From positions 1 to 63,043 of the IMG/VR virus record IMGVR_UViG_3300041409_000239: DNA of 63,043 nucleotides; one strand, written 5' to 3'. The position numbers and the translations under genes are program-made. The DNA comes from a virus. Under the pieces are notes generated by a model. It was not told the origin of the DNA and made no database searches. It worked only from the letters and a program-made list of their open reading frames with translations. Of this stretch, positions 24,491 to 30,961 are shown in pieces. The first letter of the stretch is position 1; each line of letters opens with the position of its first letter.

Positions 24491-24532
24491 GTCCGTTGTC
24501 CTCCCGGTAGCTGGTGTGACGCTTCATCACTG

Positions 24533-24561
24533 ACCTTACAGGCGTACCGACGAGGTGTCAA
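24533..24561 (-). promoter_or_regulatory. Family promoter for 24490 operon
   Basis: Minus strand TTGACA, 17 bp, TAAGGT. The operator half-site is degenerate. Confidence 0.8.
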
Positions 24562-24564
24562 CGA

Positions 24565-24598
24565 CAAGAGCCCCGGACCTTTCGATCCGGGGCTCTTG
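24565..24598 (-). terminator. Terminator after 24610 gene
   Basis: 12-bp AAGAGCCCCGGA stem with an 8-nt loop. It separates the 24610-25840 unit from the promoter at 24533-24561. Confidence 0.85.
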
Positions 24599-24612
24599 AC
24601 GCTTACCTGTCA
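24596..24612 (+). promoter_or_regulatory. Orphan operator at stop codon / terminator
   Basis: TTGAC GCTTACCT GTCA, overlapping the stop codon of the 24610 gene and the edge of the terminator hairpin. No promoter -10 follows. Confidence 0.6.
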
Positions 24613-25065
24613 GACGGGGGTCCAGGCCAGGAGCCGGGCCACCGTGTCCTCGGGGGTGTGGCCGTCCCAGCGCGGCGCGTATTCCAGCGCCGGCACACCC
24701 TCGAACTCGTCCCAGTGCTCCAGCTTGTAGTGATACGAGACCTGGCCGGTGGTACCCAGGTTGAACCCGATCACGAAATAGCCCTCGAACATCGGGCCGT
24801 TCTCCGGGTGGTGCCGCTTGGACCGCCACGCGTTGATCTCGCGCCAGGAGCGCCAGCCAACCCCGTCCGCACCCTTGACGATCGCGAGCGCGAGAGCCCG
24901 CGTGAGCGCGCGGCGGTGGTCATACAGGTCCCCGAACGTGTGATGGCCGTCAGAGACGTCGTGGATCTTCTGGAGGCCAGGAAAGAACAGGCCGTCCGGC
25001 ATACCCCCCACGCGGTCATCTCCGGCCTTGACGATGAACGCCTGACCGGTCAAGTCCTCGCTCAC
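24610..25065 (-). CDS. Conserved phage protein (WDGHTPEDTVARL type)
   Basis: 151 aa from GTG at 25065 (GTGA overlap). Opens LTGQAFIVKAGDDRVGG and contains HDVSDGHHTFGDLYDHRRAL, SKRHHPENGPMFEGYFVIG and the ending APRWDGHTPEDTVARLLAW. This is a widely distributed phage protein family with conserved His/Asp residues, of unknown function to my knowledge. It looks enzymatic or ligand-binding rather than structural. Confidence 0.82.
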   Translation of the reverse strand: MSEDLTGQAFIVKAGDDRVGGMPDGLFFPGLQKIHDVSDGHHTFGDLYDHRRALTRALALAIVKGADGVGWRSWREINAWRSKRHHPENGPMFEGYFVIGFNLGTTGQVSYHYKLEHWDEFEGVPALEYAPRWDGHTPEDTVARLLAWTPV

Positions 25066-25607
25066 AGGCTGTCCTCGCTCTCGAACCGGTCCCAACTCGG
25101 GATCATCAGGCGGCCACGGATCGCGCGGGTGGCCTCGGTGTCCTCGGGCCGCAAGGTGTTCGTGCGCTCCTCGCGCTGGACCATCTCCCCCAGGGTGAGC
25201 GAGTCGACCCACGGCTCTTCCTCGGTCAGTTCCTCGCGGTCGAACGTGCCCTTGATCCAGTAGTGGCCGGCCTCGCCATCCCAGCGCACGGTCAGGCGCA
25301 CCCGGTCCAGCTCATCGCGCCACACTCCGGTGTCACCGGCAAGGGCCGTCGCGTACGCCTGAACCGAGCTGGAGTAGCCGCTCCGGGCCTTCCAGACGGT
25401 GCGCACCGAGCCCACCGCGTGCAGGATCGGGACCAGCAGGACCAGGGCCACCACCGCGTCATGGCCGGTCCAGCCGTCCGAGTAGTCACCGCCCCAGATC
25501 AGGGACACGATCGCGACCACCCAGGCGGTCTCCACGATGGTCATCACGATGGCAGGACCCATCGGGGGCCTCTTCACCTCGGGCGTGCTCTGGTTGCTCT
25601 CAGTCAT
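25062..25607 (-). CDS. Membrane protein with cytoplasmic tail
   Basis: 181 aa, ATG at 25607. Two hydrophobic helices (AIVMTIVETAWVVAIVSLIW; AVVALVLLVPILHAVGSV), then a charged soluble part (FDREELTEEEPWVDSL). Coupled to the previous gene. Function unknown. Confidence 0.75.
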   Translation of the reverse strand: MTESNQSTPEVKRPPMGPAIVMTIVETAWVVAIVSLIWGGDYSDGWTGHDAVVALVLLVPILHAVGSVRTVWKARSGYSSSVQAYATALAGDTGVWRDELDRVRLTVRWDGEAGHYWIKGTFDREELTEEEPWVDSLTLGEMVQREERTNTLRPEDTEATRAIRGRLMIPSWDRFESEDSL

Positions 25608-25621
25608 TCGGTTACCTCTCG

Positions 25622-25840
25622 TCAGTTGTCGAACTCGTCCAGCAGTGCGTCCACGGCCTTCTCCCGGGCGATGGTGCCCCGCATGGTCAAACCGTCGTTG
25701 TCACCGATCAGGCCGGCGGCCAGCAGCTCGGCCCGTACGGCCTGGTTCTCACGGGGGTAGGTCTTGGCTCCCTGCCGTGATGTGCCGGCGGAGAGCAGTG
25801 CGGTCCGGGCGGCGGTGCTCAGCTCCAACTTCAACGTCAT
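25622..25840 (-). CDS. Small hypothetical protein, leaderless
   Basis: 72 aa, ATG at 25840 (MTLKLELSTAARTALLSAGT). The ATG lies 6 nt after a TACCTT -10-like box, so the mRNA is probably leaderless. The C-terminus, TMRGTIAREKAVDALLDEF, is helical, and the small size and divergent promoter would suit a regulator, but no HTH is evident. Head of the minus-strand unit 25840-24610. Confidence 0.68.
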   Translation of the reverse strand: MTLKLELSTAARTALLSAGTSRQGAKTYPRENQAVRAELLAAGLIGDNDGLTMRGTIAREKAVDALLDEFDN

Positions 25841-25842
25841 GG

Positions 25843-25871
25843 TTGCAAGGTAGCATGACCGCCTGTTACGT
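25843..25871 (+). promoter_or_regulatory. Promoter for 25917 gene (variant family member)
   Basis: TTGCAA, 17 bp ending GCCTG, TTACGT. The -10/+1 end overlaps the -35 of the opposite promoter. Confidence 0.55.
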
Positions 25872-25876
25872 TGCAA
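25847..25876 (-). promoter_or_regulatory. Divergent promoter for 25840 gene (leaderless)
   Basis: Minus strand TTGCAA, 18 bp, TACCTT, then 6 nt to the ATG. The two TTGCAA hexamers (25843-25848, 25871-25876), with flanking GG/CC, form a symmetric 36-bp arrangement. Confidence 0.5.
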
Positions 25877-25916
25877 CCAGGCCGACAGACCGCCGGCCGT
25901 GTAAGGGGGAGAGACG

Positions 25917-26381
25917 ATGACACAGCTTTCCGGCTCGATCACCATCGAGGGTGGCAAACTCGAACGGGCCATTGCCGAGGCCGTGGCGACCCAGACCAAC
26001 CACGCCATCGCCGAGGCGGTGCGCCCGGTCCTGGCCGAGGTCAGACGGTTGGCCGCCCTGGCCGAGGCTCAGATGGTGGGCCGCGCCGAGGCGGCCAAGA
26101 TCCTGGTCTCGGCCGGCGCGACCCTGGACATCTCCCAGGCCCAGGCCGTGGTGGACTCCCTCTCCCGGCTCGGCTACCGGTTCACCCTCGTGGACCCGAA
26201 CGCGGCCACGGCGGAGCACCCGATCGTGCCCGAGCCCTCGCGGACCTGGGACGGGCCCTCGGGCGAGTCCCGCAACATCGACCCGACGACCGGCGCGGTT
26301 CGCGATCCCGCCCTGTGGATGACCACGACGAACGGCGCTGGCCTGGACAAGGACACCTCCTGGACCAGCAAGTTCGAGTGA
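25917..26381 (+). CDS. Hypothetical protein with C-terminal tail motif
   Basis: 154 aa, ATG at 25917 with AAGGGGGAGAGACG upstream. A helical N-terminal half (LERAIAEAVATQTNHAIAEA; VRRLAALAEAQMVGRAEAAK) and a polar C-terminal half (EHPIVPEPSRTWDGPSGESR). First of three plus-strand genes here. Structure suggests a coiled-coil oligomer. Function unknown. Confidence 0.72.
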   Translation: MTQLSGSITIEGGKLERAIAEAVATQTNHAIAEAVRPVLAEVRRLAALAEAQMVGRAEAAKILVSAGATLDISQAQAVVDSLSRLGYRFTLVDPNAATAEHPIVPEPSRTWDGPSGESRNIDPTTGAVRDPALWMTTTNGAGLDKDTSWTSKFE

Positions 26382-26395
26382 CGGCGCGTCCCCTC

Positions 26396-26424
26396 TTGAC
26401 ACCTTGTCGCCACGCCTGTAATGT
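26396..26424 (+). promoter_or_regulatory. Family promoter for 26460 gene
   Basis: TTGACA, 17 bp ending GCCTG, TAATGT. The operator core (ACCTTGTC) is degenerate and matches that of the 30933-30961 promoter. Confidence 0.85.
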
Positions 26425-26459
26425 CAGAGGTGACAGAGACACGACAGAGGGGACACCCC

Positions 26460-26837
26460 GTGGAGATCACAGTCACGAATGACCGGACGCGCCGGTCGAT
26501 GGTGCTCAAGTTCAAGAACGGCCCGGTCCTGGACGACCCGGATCAGAACCGATACCGCCGCCGGCACGTCTCGTTCCGGCCTGACACCCTCTCGATCGTC
26601 GCGATCATCGAGACCACCGATGGAGCGGCCGGCTCGATCCGGGTCCACACCGTCAAGATCATGGGCCCCCAGCTCAAGGGGGACGGCTCGGAGTCGGACT
26701 CGCTGCGCTGCTCGATGGAGTGGACGGACGAGGGGTTCACGGACCGCAAGATCGACTCGATGCCGTCCTGGCTCTGGGGCATCGTGCGTAACGCGCTCAC
26801 CGGCATGACGGACTGGACCGTCCTGACCGAATCCTGA
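26460..26837 (+). CDS. Hypothetical protein
   Basis: 125 aa, GTG at 26460 with AGAGGGGA 7 nt upstream. Beta-rich (VEITVTNDRTRRSMVLKFKN; SIVAIIETTDGAAGSIRVHT), ending in a short helix (SWLWGIVRNALTGMTDW). It has its own family promoter and is followed directly by the next one. No family recognised. Confidence 0.74.
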   Translation: MEITVTNDRTRRSMVLKFKNGPVLDDPDQNRYRRRHVSFRPDTLSIVAIIETTDGAAGSIRVHTVKIMGPQLKGDGSESDSLRCSMEWTDEGFTDRKIDSMPSWLWGIVRNALTGMTDWTVLTES

Positions 26838-26843
26838 CAGAGC

Positions 26844-26872
26844 TTGACACTTAGCTGTCATGCCTGTAACGT
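26844..26872 (+). promoter_or_regulatory. Family promoter for 26916 gene
   Basis: TTGACA, 17 bp ending GCCTG, TAACGT. Operator TTGAC ACTTAGCT GTCA. Confidence 0.86.
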
Positions 26873-26915
26873 AGTACCTGAGGCCGGAACCGCCGGCCAC
26901 ACGAGAGGAGCACCG

Positions 26916-27110
26916 ATGGCCAAGCACCAGGGCAAGGGAGAGGGCAGCAAGAGCCAGGGGGAGGGCAAGCGCGGCACCACCTCCAGCCACCGGCACGTCC
27001 AGCAGTCCGCGCACTCCCGTGACGCGCAGAAGGCCGTCAACCTCGTCCAGCGGATCGCCAAGCTGGTCCAGGCCAGGAATGACCGGGCCCGCAAGAACCA
27101 GGGAGGCTAG
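26916..27110 (+). CDS. Small basic protein
   Basis: 64 aa: MAKHQGKGEGSKSQGEGKRG, then TTSSHRHVQQSAHSRDAQK and a helical end (AVNLVQRIAKLVQARNDRAR). The charge and disordered N-terminus suggest nucleic-acid binding. GAGAGGAG precedes the ATG. Confidence 0.72.
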   Translation: MAKHQGKGEGSKSQGEGKRGTTSSHRHVQQSAHSRDAQKAVNLVQRIAKLVQARNDRARKNQGG

Positions 27111-27131
27111 TCGGTACGACCAGATAGCGAA

Positions 27132-27164
27132 CGGCCCCGGTGACCTGAGTCCCGGGGCCGTTTT
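27132..27164 (+). terminator. Intrinsic terminator after 26916 gene
   Basis: CGGCCCCGG stem, 11-nt loop, complement, then TTTT. Confidence 0.85.
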
Positions 27165-27176
27165 GCGTGTGGAGGG

Positions 27177-27590
27177 TTAGGAGGCTACGCGAGTGGTCTC
27201 GCGCGGGGGTCCGTCCGACTTGAGGTAGGTACGGACCTGGCCCGCGATCACCGTAGTGACCGGGGACGTGGTGACGGCTACGCCGAGCGCGATCAACACC
27301 GCGATGGCCATGTTGACGACCTCGCCGGTGTTGACCCCGCCCAGGATGGCGGTCACCAGGATGGAGAGCGCGGCGAGGGTCGAGGCCACCGCCGTCTTGA
27401 TCCAGGTCTGGCCCGGGAGGTTGGCCGCCGCCCAGACACCGAACGCGGTCACCACGCCGATGCTGATCTGGATCAGCTCCTGGCCGTCGGTGACGGAGCC
27501 GTCCGAGGTGGCGCTCTGGACACCCAGCAGGATCGTCATGAGCACGGTCCCGCCGAGCGCGAGCCACATCGGGGTACGGATACCGAACAT
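27177..27590 (-). CDS. Holin-like membrane protein
   Basis: 137 aa, ATG at 27590, 9 nt after the endolysin stop. Hydrophobic segments at residues about 8-25 (MWLALGGTVLMTILLGVQ), 40-55, 65-85 (TAVASTLAALSILVTAILGG) and 92-118 (AIAVLIALGVAVTTSPVTTV), with a charged C-terminus (YLKSDGPPRETTRV). Direct pairing with the endolysin gene supports a holin role: pore formation that times lysis. Confidence 0.8.
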   Translation of the reverse strand: MFGIRTPMWLALGGTVLMTILLGVQSATSDGSVTDGQELIQISIGVVTAFGVWAAANLPGQTWIKTAVASTLAALSILVTAILGGVNTGEVVNMAIAVLIALGVAVTTSPVTTVIAGQVRTYLKSDGPPRETTRVAS

Positions 27591-27599
27591 AGGGTCCCC

Positions 27600-28457
27600 T
27601 TACTGATCGGTCGAGGTCACCGCGTCGGCGCCCCGGTTGAACACGTCCGCGAGGGCGTCGCGAACGTCGTCCTTGGTCAGGCCCACACCCTCGGGGAGCA
27701 TGTCCTGGAGCTTGGCCGCCAGCGCGGTAGCCAGGGCGTCCTCGTCCACGTCCGGGTTGGTCAGGCCGTTGAGCTTGGCGGCCAGCTTGTTGATCTGCTT
27801 GCCGGCCGGCGTCTTGTCGCTCCACGAGGTGGTGACGTCGGCCATGTTGAGCAGGCCGTCCGCGCGCAGCGCCGCCGCCTCGGTGTTCTTGAGGATCTCA
27901 TCGAGCGTGGTCTGGATCTTGTTCAACTTCACGTGGAGCTGATTGGCCGCGTTGAGCGTGCCCGAGCCGGAGCCCGAGAGGATCGCGCGTAGGCCGTCGA
28001 TCTCCTGTGACAAGGTGGTGCCTCCTGATACTGCCGCGATGTCCCACGGGTCGGTGTTCTCGTCGTCCTCGGCCCGGCCGGAGCCGTGCACGTGGTCCGT
28101 GTGTGGGTTGGAGCCGGTGTACGCCCGGTCCTTCCAGCCGTCGGTCCGCGAGCGAATCCGCCGGTTGTAGATCGCATACAGGAGCCGGTCCTGGTTGGCC
28201 GGCCGCCGGGTGAGTGCCTCGAACAGAGCCGCCGCGTCCGCCTTGGTGAAGGCTTTCCCGATCATGAAGTCGAGGGCCCGCACCTCGGGTTTGTTGTCCG
28301 AGTCCTGGTCCTCGGCCTTGACCCCCGGTTTGTCATCGTGGTTGTGTCCGGACACCTCTACCGCGTGCGCCTCGTCCCCCACGTCGTAGATCGTGATCCC
28401 GGGGTACCGCTTGTGGCCGTCGTCCTCAAGCCGCTGGATACTGCGCGAGTTGGTCAT
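27600..28457 (-). CDS. Endolysin (LAS/M15-type peptidase)
   Basis: 285 aa from ATG at 28457, AGAGGGGAG upstream. The N-terminal 145 aa hold a metallopeptidase pattern with VEVSGHNHDDKPG, then DFMIGKAFTKADAAALF and the terminal NPHTDHVHGSG (Zn-binding HxDHVH) seen in many actinophage lysins. The second half (LNKIQTTLDEILKNTEAAAL; GKQINKLAAKLNGLTNPDVD) is helical and may bind the wall or regulate. A decayed family promoter/operator lies upstream at 28501-28518. Cleaves peptidoglycan at the end of infection. Confidence 0.82.
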   Translation of the reverse strand: MTNSRSIQRLEDDGHKRYPGITIYDVGDEAHAVEVSGHNHDDKPGVKAEDQDSDNKPEVRALDFMIGKAFTKADAAALFEALTRRPANQDRLLYAIYNRRIRSRTDGWKDRAYTGSNPHTDHVHGSGRAEDDENTDPWDIAAVSGGTTLSQEIDGLRAILSGSGSGTLNAANQLHVKLNKIQTTLDEILKNTEAAALRADGLLNMADVTTSWSDKTPAGKQINKLAAKLNGLTNPDVDEDALATALAAKLQDMLPEGVGLTKDDVRDALADVFNRGADAVTSTDQ

Positions 28458-28500
28458 GCCCCTCCCCTCTGTCAACCGCCAGGGTAACCGATCGGCAGGC

Positions 28501-28518
28501 TTGACGGTGAAGTGTCAA
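28501..28518 (-). promoter_or_regulatory. Operator upstream of endolysin, promoter -10 lost
   Basis: Minus strand TTGAC ACTTCACC GTCAA and a spacer ending GCCTG, but CCGATC instead of a TANNNT -10. Either a decayed promoter or a stoperator-type site. Confidence 0.6.
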
Positions 28519-28613
28519 CGACGTGGGACCCAGGGGGAGAGCCAGCCGAACCAGAGCATCGCGAACACGATCACCGCGAGGACCAGGCCGACCACCACCC
28601 AGGCTCGCCACAC
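28515..28613 (-). CDS. 32-aa membrane peptide
   Basis: GTG at 28613: MWRAWVVVGLVLAVIVFAML and WFGWLSPWVPRR, one transmembrane helix with Trp and Arg caps. It lies between the small basic protein and the endolysin, so an accessory lysis role is possible. Small size lowers confidence. Confidence 0.5.
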   Translation of the reverse strand: MWRAWVVVGLVLAVIVFAMLWFGWLSPWVPRR

Positions 28614-28615
28614 CG

Positions 28616-28804
28616 CTACCGGCCGTGCCGCTTGCGGGTGCGCGCCGCCTTGCGGGCCATCTTCTTTCGCCCGACCTTCGTGCGACCCGCGTTCGCGATC
28701 CGGGCCGCAACGCTCTTGGACTTGCCCTTGCGCCGGAGCGCCTTGTACGCCCGGTGCCGTCCCGGTGCCACGTAACCCTTGCGTCCGCCGGCTGAGCTGA
28801 CCAC
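28616..28804 (-). CDS. Small basic protein (DUF7218-like KGKSKSVAARIAN motif)
   Basis: 62 aa, GTG at 28804 with AGGAGGTG upstream. Very basic, with KALRRKGKSKSVAARIANAG and KKMARKAARTRKRHG. The KGxSKSxAARIAN pattern is common in actinobacterial and phage proteins of unknown function, probably DNA- or RNA-associated. Confidence 0.75.
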   Translation of the reverse strand: MVSSAGGRKGYVAPGRHRAYKALRRKGKSKSVAARIANAGRTKVGRKKMARKAARTRKRHGR

Positions 28805-28851
28805 TCAGACCACCTCCTGGTGACATGGTCCCCCAGGAGCCCGGACACGGC

Positions 28852-28882
28852 AAAGCCCCCCAAGGATCGCTCAGGGGGCTTT
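28852..28882 (-). terminator. Intrinsic terminator
   Basis: AAAGCCCCC and complement with a 13-nt loop, giving a terminal TTT-type run on both strands. It lies between the 28917 gene and the lysis unit. Confidence 0.8.
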
Positions 28883-28916
28883 GTGAACCGACGCACCATG
28901 GAAGGCAGGGCCGATA

Positions 28917-29342
28917 CTACTCCGGCTCGGGCGTTACCCAGCGCCGGGCGATGACGTTCCGGCCGCCCGTGTTGGTCCGGGAGATGCTGACGAACTCCCA
29001 ACCCTGGTCCCGGTAGCCGGCGGCGGTGGCCTCGGCCGCCGCGTCCGCCTCGTCGCTGCTGATCCCGCCACCGGTGATCAACGTGTTGGTGTTCTCCATC
29101 TGCTTGCCGAGCCGCTCGGGGTGCGGGACGAACACCTCGGCATGTGCCCGCGTGTGCTGGCCGGCCATCATCTCCAGGAGCTGGGTCGCGGTCAGGGTAA
29201 CGGAGATCATCATCAGCCCGGACATCTCATCGATGACCTCCAGCCGCGCGCCGCGCTCGGGCTCAGCGTTCGAGATCGGGAACCCGAGGTGTACGGAGAT
29301 GTCGCCTCGGGTGCCCTCGGAGTTGCGGCGGTGAACGCCCAT
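28917..29342 (-). CDS. Hypothetical protein under a family promoter
   Basis: 141 aa, ATG at 29342 (MGVHRRNSEGTRGDISVHLG). Beta domain with MMISVTLTATQLLEMMAGQ, then a helical part (DEADAAAEATAAGYRDQGWE). Monocistronic, with promoter at 29398-29426 and terminator at 28852. The leader carries a TGGGTGC stem-loop right at its 5' end. Function unknown. Confidence 0.74.
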   Translation of the reverse strand: MGVHRRNSEGTRGDISVHLGFPISNAEPERGARLEVIDEMSGLMMISVTLTATQLLEMMAGQHTRAHAEVFVPHPERLGKQMENTNTLITGGGISSDEADAAAEATAAGYRDQGWEFVSISRTNTGGRNVIARRWVTPEPE

Positions 29343-29397
29343 GGTCTTGTCCCTTCAATGTCAATGGGTGCCGGCCCTGACCGGACCAGCACCCACT

Positions 29398-29426
29398 ACG
29401 TTACATGCATGACTGTGAAGTGTCAA
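29398..29426 (-). promoter_or_regulatory. Family promoter for 29342 gene
   Basis: Minus strand TTGACA, 17 bp, TAACGT. Operator TTGAC ACTTCACA GTCA, identical in core to the orphan site at 9305. Confidence 0.85.
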
Positions 29427-29698
29427 CCTGTCGCGCGGGTGTCTACGCCACGCCAATCGGGGAGGGGGTTACCGAACGGGTGCTCCATGCATCCGCGCCG
29501 ACCGGCGCACGTGCAGGGGTACCGCGTCACGTGCCGGACCACCGCGTCCGTGACCTGTTCCGCGATCGGCGCGATCCGGTAGCCGGCGGCGGTGAGCGCC
29601 ACCTCCAGGTTCGCCACGATCTCGGCCAGGGGGACCGGCATCCGCCGGAGCTGGGCCGACAACTCTTGCGCCATGATCAACCGAGCGTCGTTGGTCAC
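29423..29698 (-). CDS. Hypothetical protein
   Basis: 91 aa, GTG at 29698 (GTGA overlap). Helical with a CTCAGRRGCMEHPFGN Cys/His segment near the C-terminus. Ends at the -35 of the promoter for the 29342 gene. No family recognised. Confidence 0.65.
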   Translation of the reverse strand: MTNDARLIMAQELSAQLRRMPVPLAEIVANLEVALTAAGYRIAPIAEQVTDAVVRHVTRYPCTCAGRRGCMEHPFGNPLPDWRGVDTRATG

Positions 29699-30012
29699 TG
29701 GACCTCTCCGTCCCTCGTCCGCACGTAGAGCAGGCTCCATTGGCCGCCGGGAACCGGCGGTTCGTTGGCCGAGGTGTGCCAGTGCACGTGACCGGACGGA
29801 CGCCAGAGCCACGGGACCCACATCTCCCCAGGGTGGTACTCAGCCGTCGCCGGCTGGAACGAGACCGCGTTACTCGGCCGCACGTCCCAACCGCGCGCCT
29901 GGAGTTGCTCCAGGACGCGCTCGGCGAACCGCTCGGCACTCGGGACCGGGAACCCGTCCGAACAGGCCAGGGAGGCCACGAGAGCGTCCCTGGCCGTGGT
30001 CTCGTCGGTCAC
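29695..30012 (-). CDS. Hypothetical protein
   Basis: 105 aa, GTG at 30012. Helical N-terminus (ERFAERVLEQLQARGWDVRP) and a Trp-rich end (EMWVPWLWRPSGHVHWHTSA). Coupled to both neighbours by GTGA overlaps. Function unknown. Confidence 0.68.
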   Translation of the reverse strand: MTDETTARDALVASLACSDGFPVPSAERFAERVLEQLQARGWDVRPSNAVSFQPATAEYHPGEMWVPWLWRPSGHVHWHTSANEPPVPGGQWSLLYVRTRDGEVQ

Positions 30013-30395
30013 AGCTTGCCGGCCTTGCGTAGAGCCTCGTTCGCCGCGCGGCCCGAGATCCGGTCACCCTCGGCCTTGCGGGCCTCGGCCTCCTGGCGGT
30101 CCTGAATCCCGGCCGCCGTCATGCCGTCGTACGCGTCCGCGCCGACCATCCGCATGAACCAGTCGGCCGCCGTGCCCACCGCCGTGCCGCCGGCACCGCG
30201 CCGGCCGGTGTACTTCTCCGCGATGGCGGACACGATCGCGTGCTCTACCGAGTCGAACAGCTCGTTCGAGCGGGGCAGGCCGTCCACGCCGAACCGGTAG
30301 AACGTGCGACGCTCACCGGCCCAGTCGGTCTCGACCTCCTGGAACGTGTACTCACCCACAGTCCAGGTCCGGTTTACCAGCTCACCTCGCGCCAT
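30009..30395 (-). CDS. Hypothetical protein
   Basis: 128 aa, ATG at 30395. N-terminal beta part (TWTVGEYTFQEVETDWAGER), a helical hinge (SVEHAIVSAIAEKYTGRRGA) and a charged C-terminus (QDRQEAEARKAEGDRISGRA). No family recognised. Confidence 0.68.
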   Translation of the reverse strand: MARGELVNRTWTVGEYTFQEVETDWAGERRTFYRFGVDGLPRSNELFDSVEHAIVSAIAEKYTGRRGAGGTAVGTAADWFMRMVGADAYDGMTAAGIQDRQEAEARKAEGDRISGRAANEALRKAGKL

Positions 30396-30562
30396 CACTT
30401 GCCACCCTTCCTCTTCTTGTTGTTCTTGGGGGAGATGATTTCGCCCTTGCTGATCCCGGCCGTCCCGCCCTTGGACTTGGCGCGGCCCTTGCCCGGTGCC
30501 TTGTTCGGGTGCCACTTGAGCCACCACTGGTCCTTGTCCCCCGTGGGATCGTTGCGGCCCAT
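30395..30562 (-). CDS. 55-aa basic protein
   Basis: ATG at 30562, TGATG overlaps at both ends. MGRNDPTGDKDQWWLKWHPN followed by a Lys/Gly-rich stretch (KAPGKGRAKSKGGTAG) and KNNKKRKGGK. Likely nucleic-acid-binding or disordered. Function unknown. Confidence 0.6.
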   Translation of the reverse strand: MGRNDPTGDKDQWWLKWHPNKAPGKGRAKSKGGTAGISKGEIISPKNNKKRKGGK

Positions 30563-30678
30563 CACTTCACCGCCGCGAGAGCGAGGATGACGATGACCAC
30601 CAGGAAGAACGCGAACGCGGCCACACCCTTGAACGGGTCCTTGGAGCCGTCGCCCTGGGGCTCGATGTGCGGGTTCAC
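30562..30678 (-). CDS. 38-aa membrane peptide
   Basis: GTG at 30678: a short polar start (MNPHIEPQGDGSKDPFKG), then VAAFAFFLVVIVILALAAV. Single-pass, coupled by TGATG and GTGA overlaps. One of several such mini-membrane proteins in this genome (22938, 28515, 30562). Confidence 0.55.
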   Translation of the reverse strand: MNPHIEPQGDGSKDPFKGVAAFAFFLVVIVILALAAVK

Positions 30679-30857
30679 CGCTGGACCTGGCCGAGCGGCG
30701 GAGTCCACGTGCTGTTATTGACCTTGAGCTTGAGCCCGCCGTCCACCGCGAACCTGATCGAGTGGACCGAACCGTGGCCGTCGTCCTCGACCAGCGAGCG
30801 GAGCCGGTCCAGAAGCTCGGTCAGCTCCTGGCCCTTGAACTCCACGATCTCGTCCAT
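30675..30857 (-). CDS. Small acidic protein
   Basis: 60 aa, ATG at 30857 with GGGGGATTGG upstream. MDEIVEFKGQELTELLDRLR is helical and acidic; the C-terminus is a short beta part (AVDGGLKLKVNNSTW). First gene of the 30857-29423 operon, with a GCGAGGCCGG hairpin in its leader. Confidence 0.68.
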   Translation of the reverse strand: MDEIVEFKGQELTELLDRLRSLVEDDGHGSVHSIRFAVDGGLKLKVNNSTWTPPLGQVQR

Positions 30858-30932
30858 TGCCAATCCCCCTCGGGTGAGGCGAGGCCGGCCAGGTTGCCCT
30901 CTTGGTCCCCGGTAACCGGCCTCGCACTCACT

Positions 30933-30961
30933 ACATTACAGGCGTGGTGACAAGGTGTCAA
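30933..30961 (-). promoter_or_regulatory. Family promoter for 30857 operon
   Basis: Minus strand TTGACA, 17 bp ending GCCTG, TAATGT, immediately after the terL stop. Allows the accessory operon to be expressed apart from the terminase. Confidence 0.86.
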
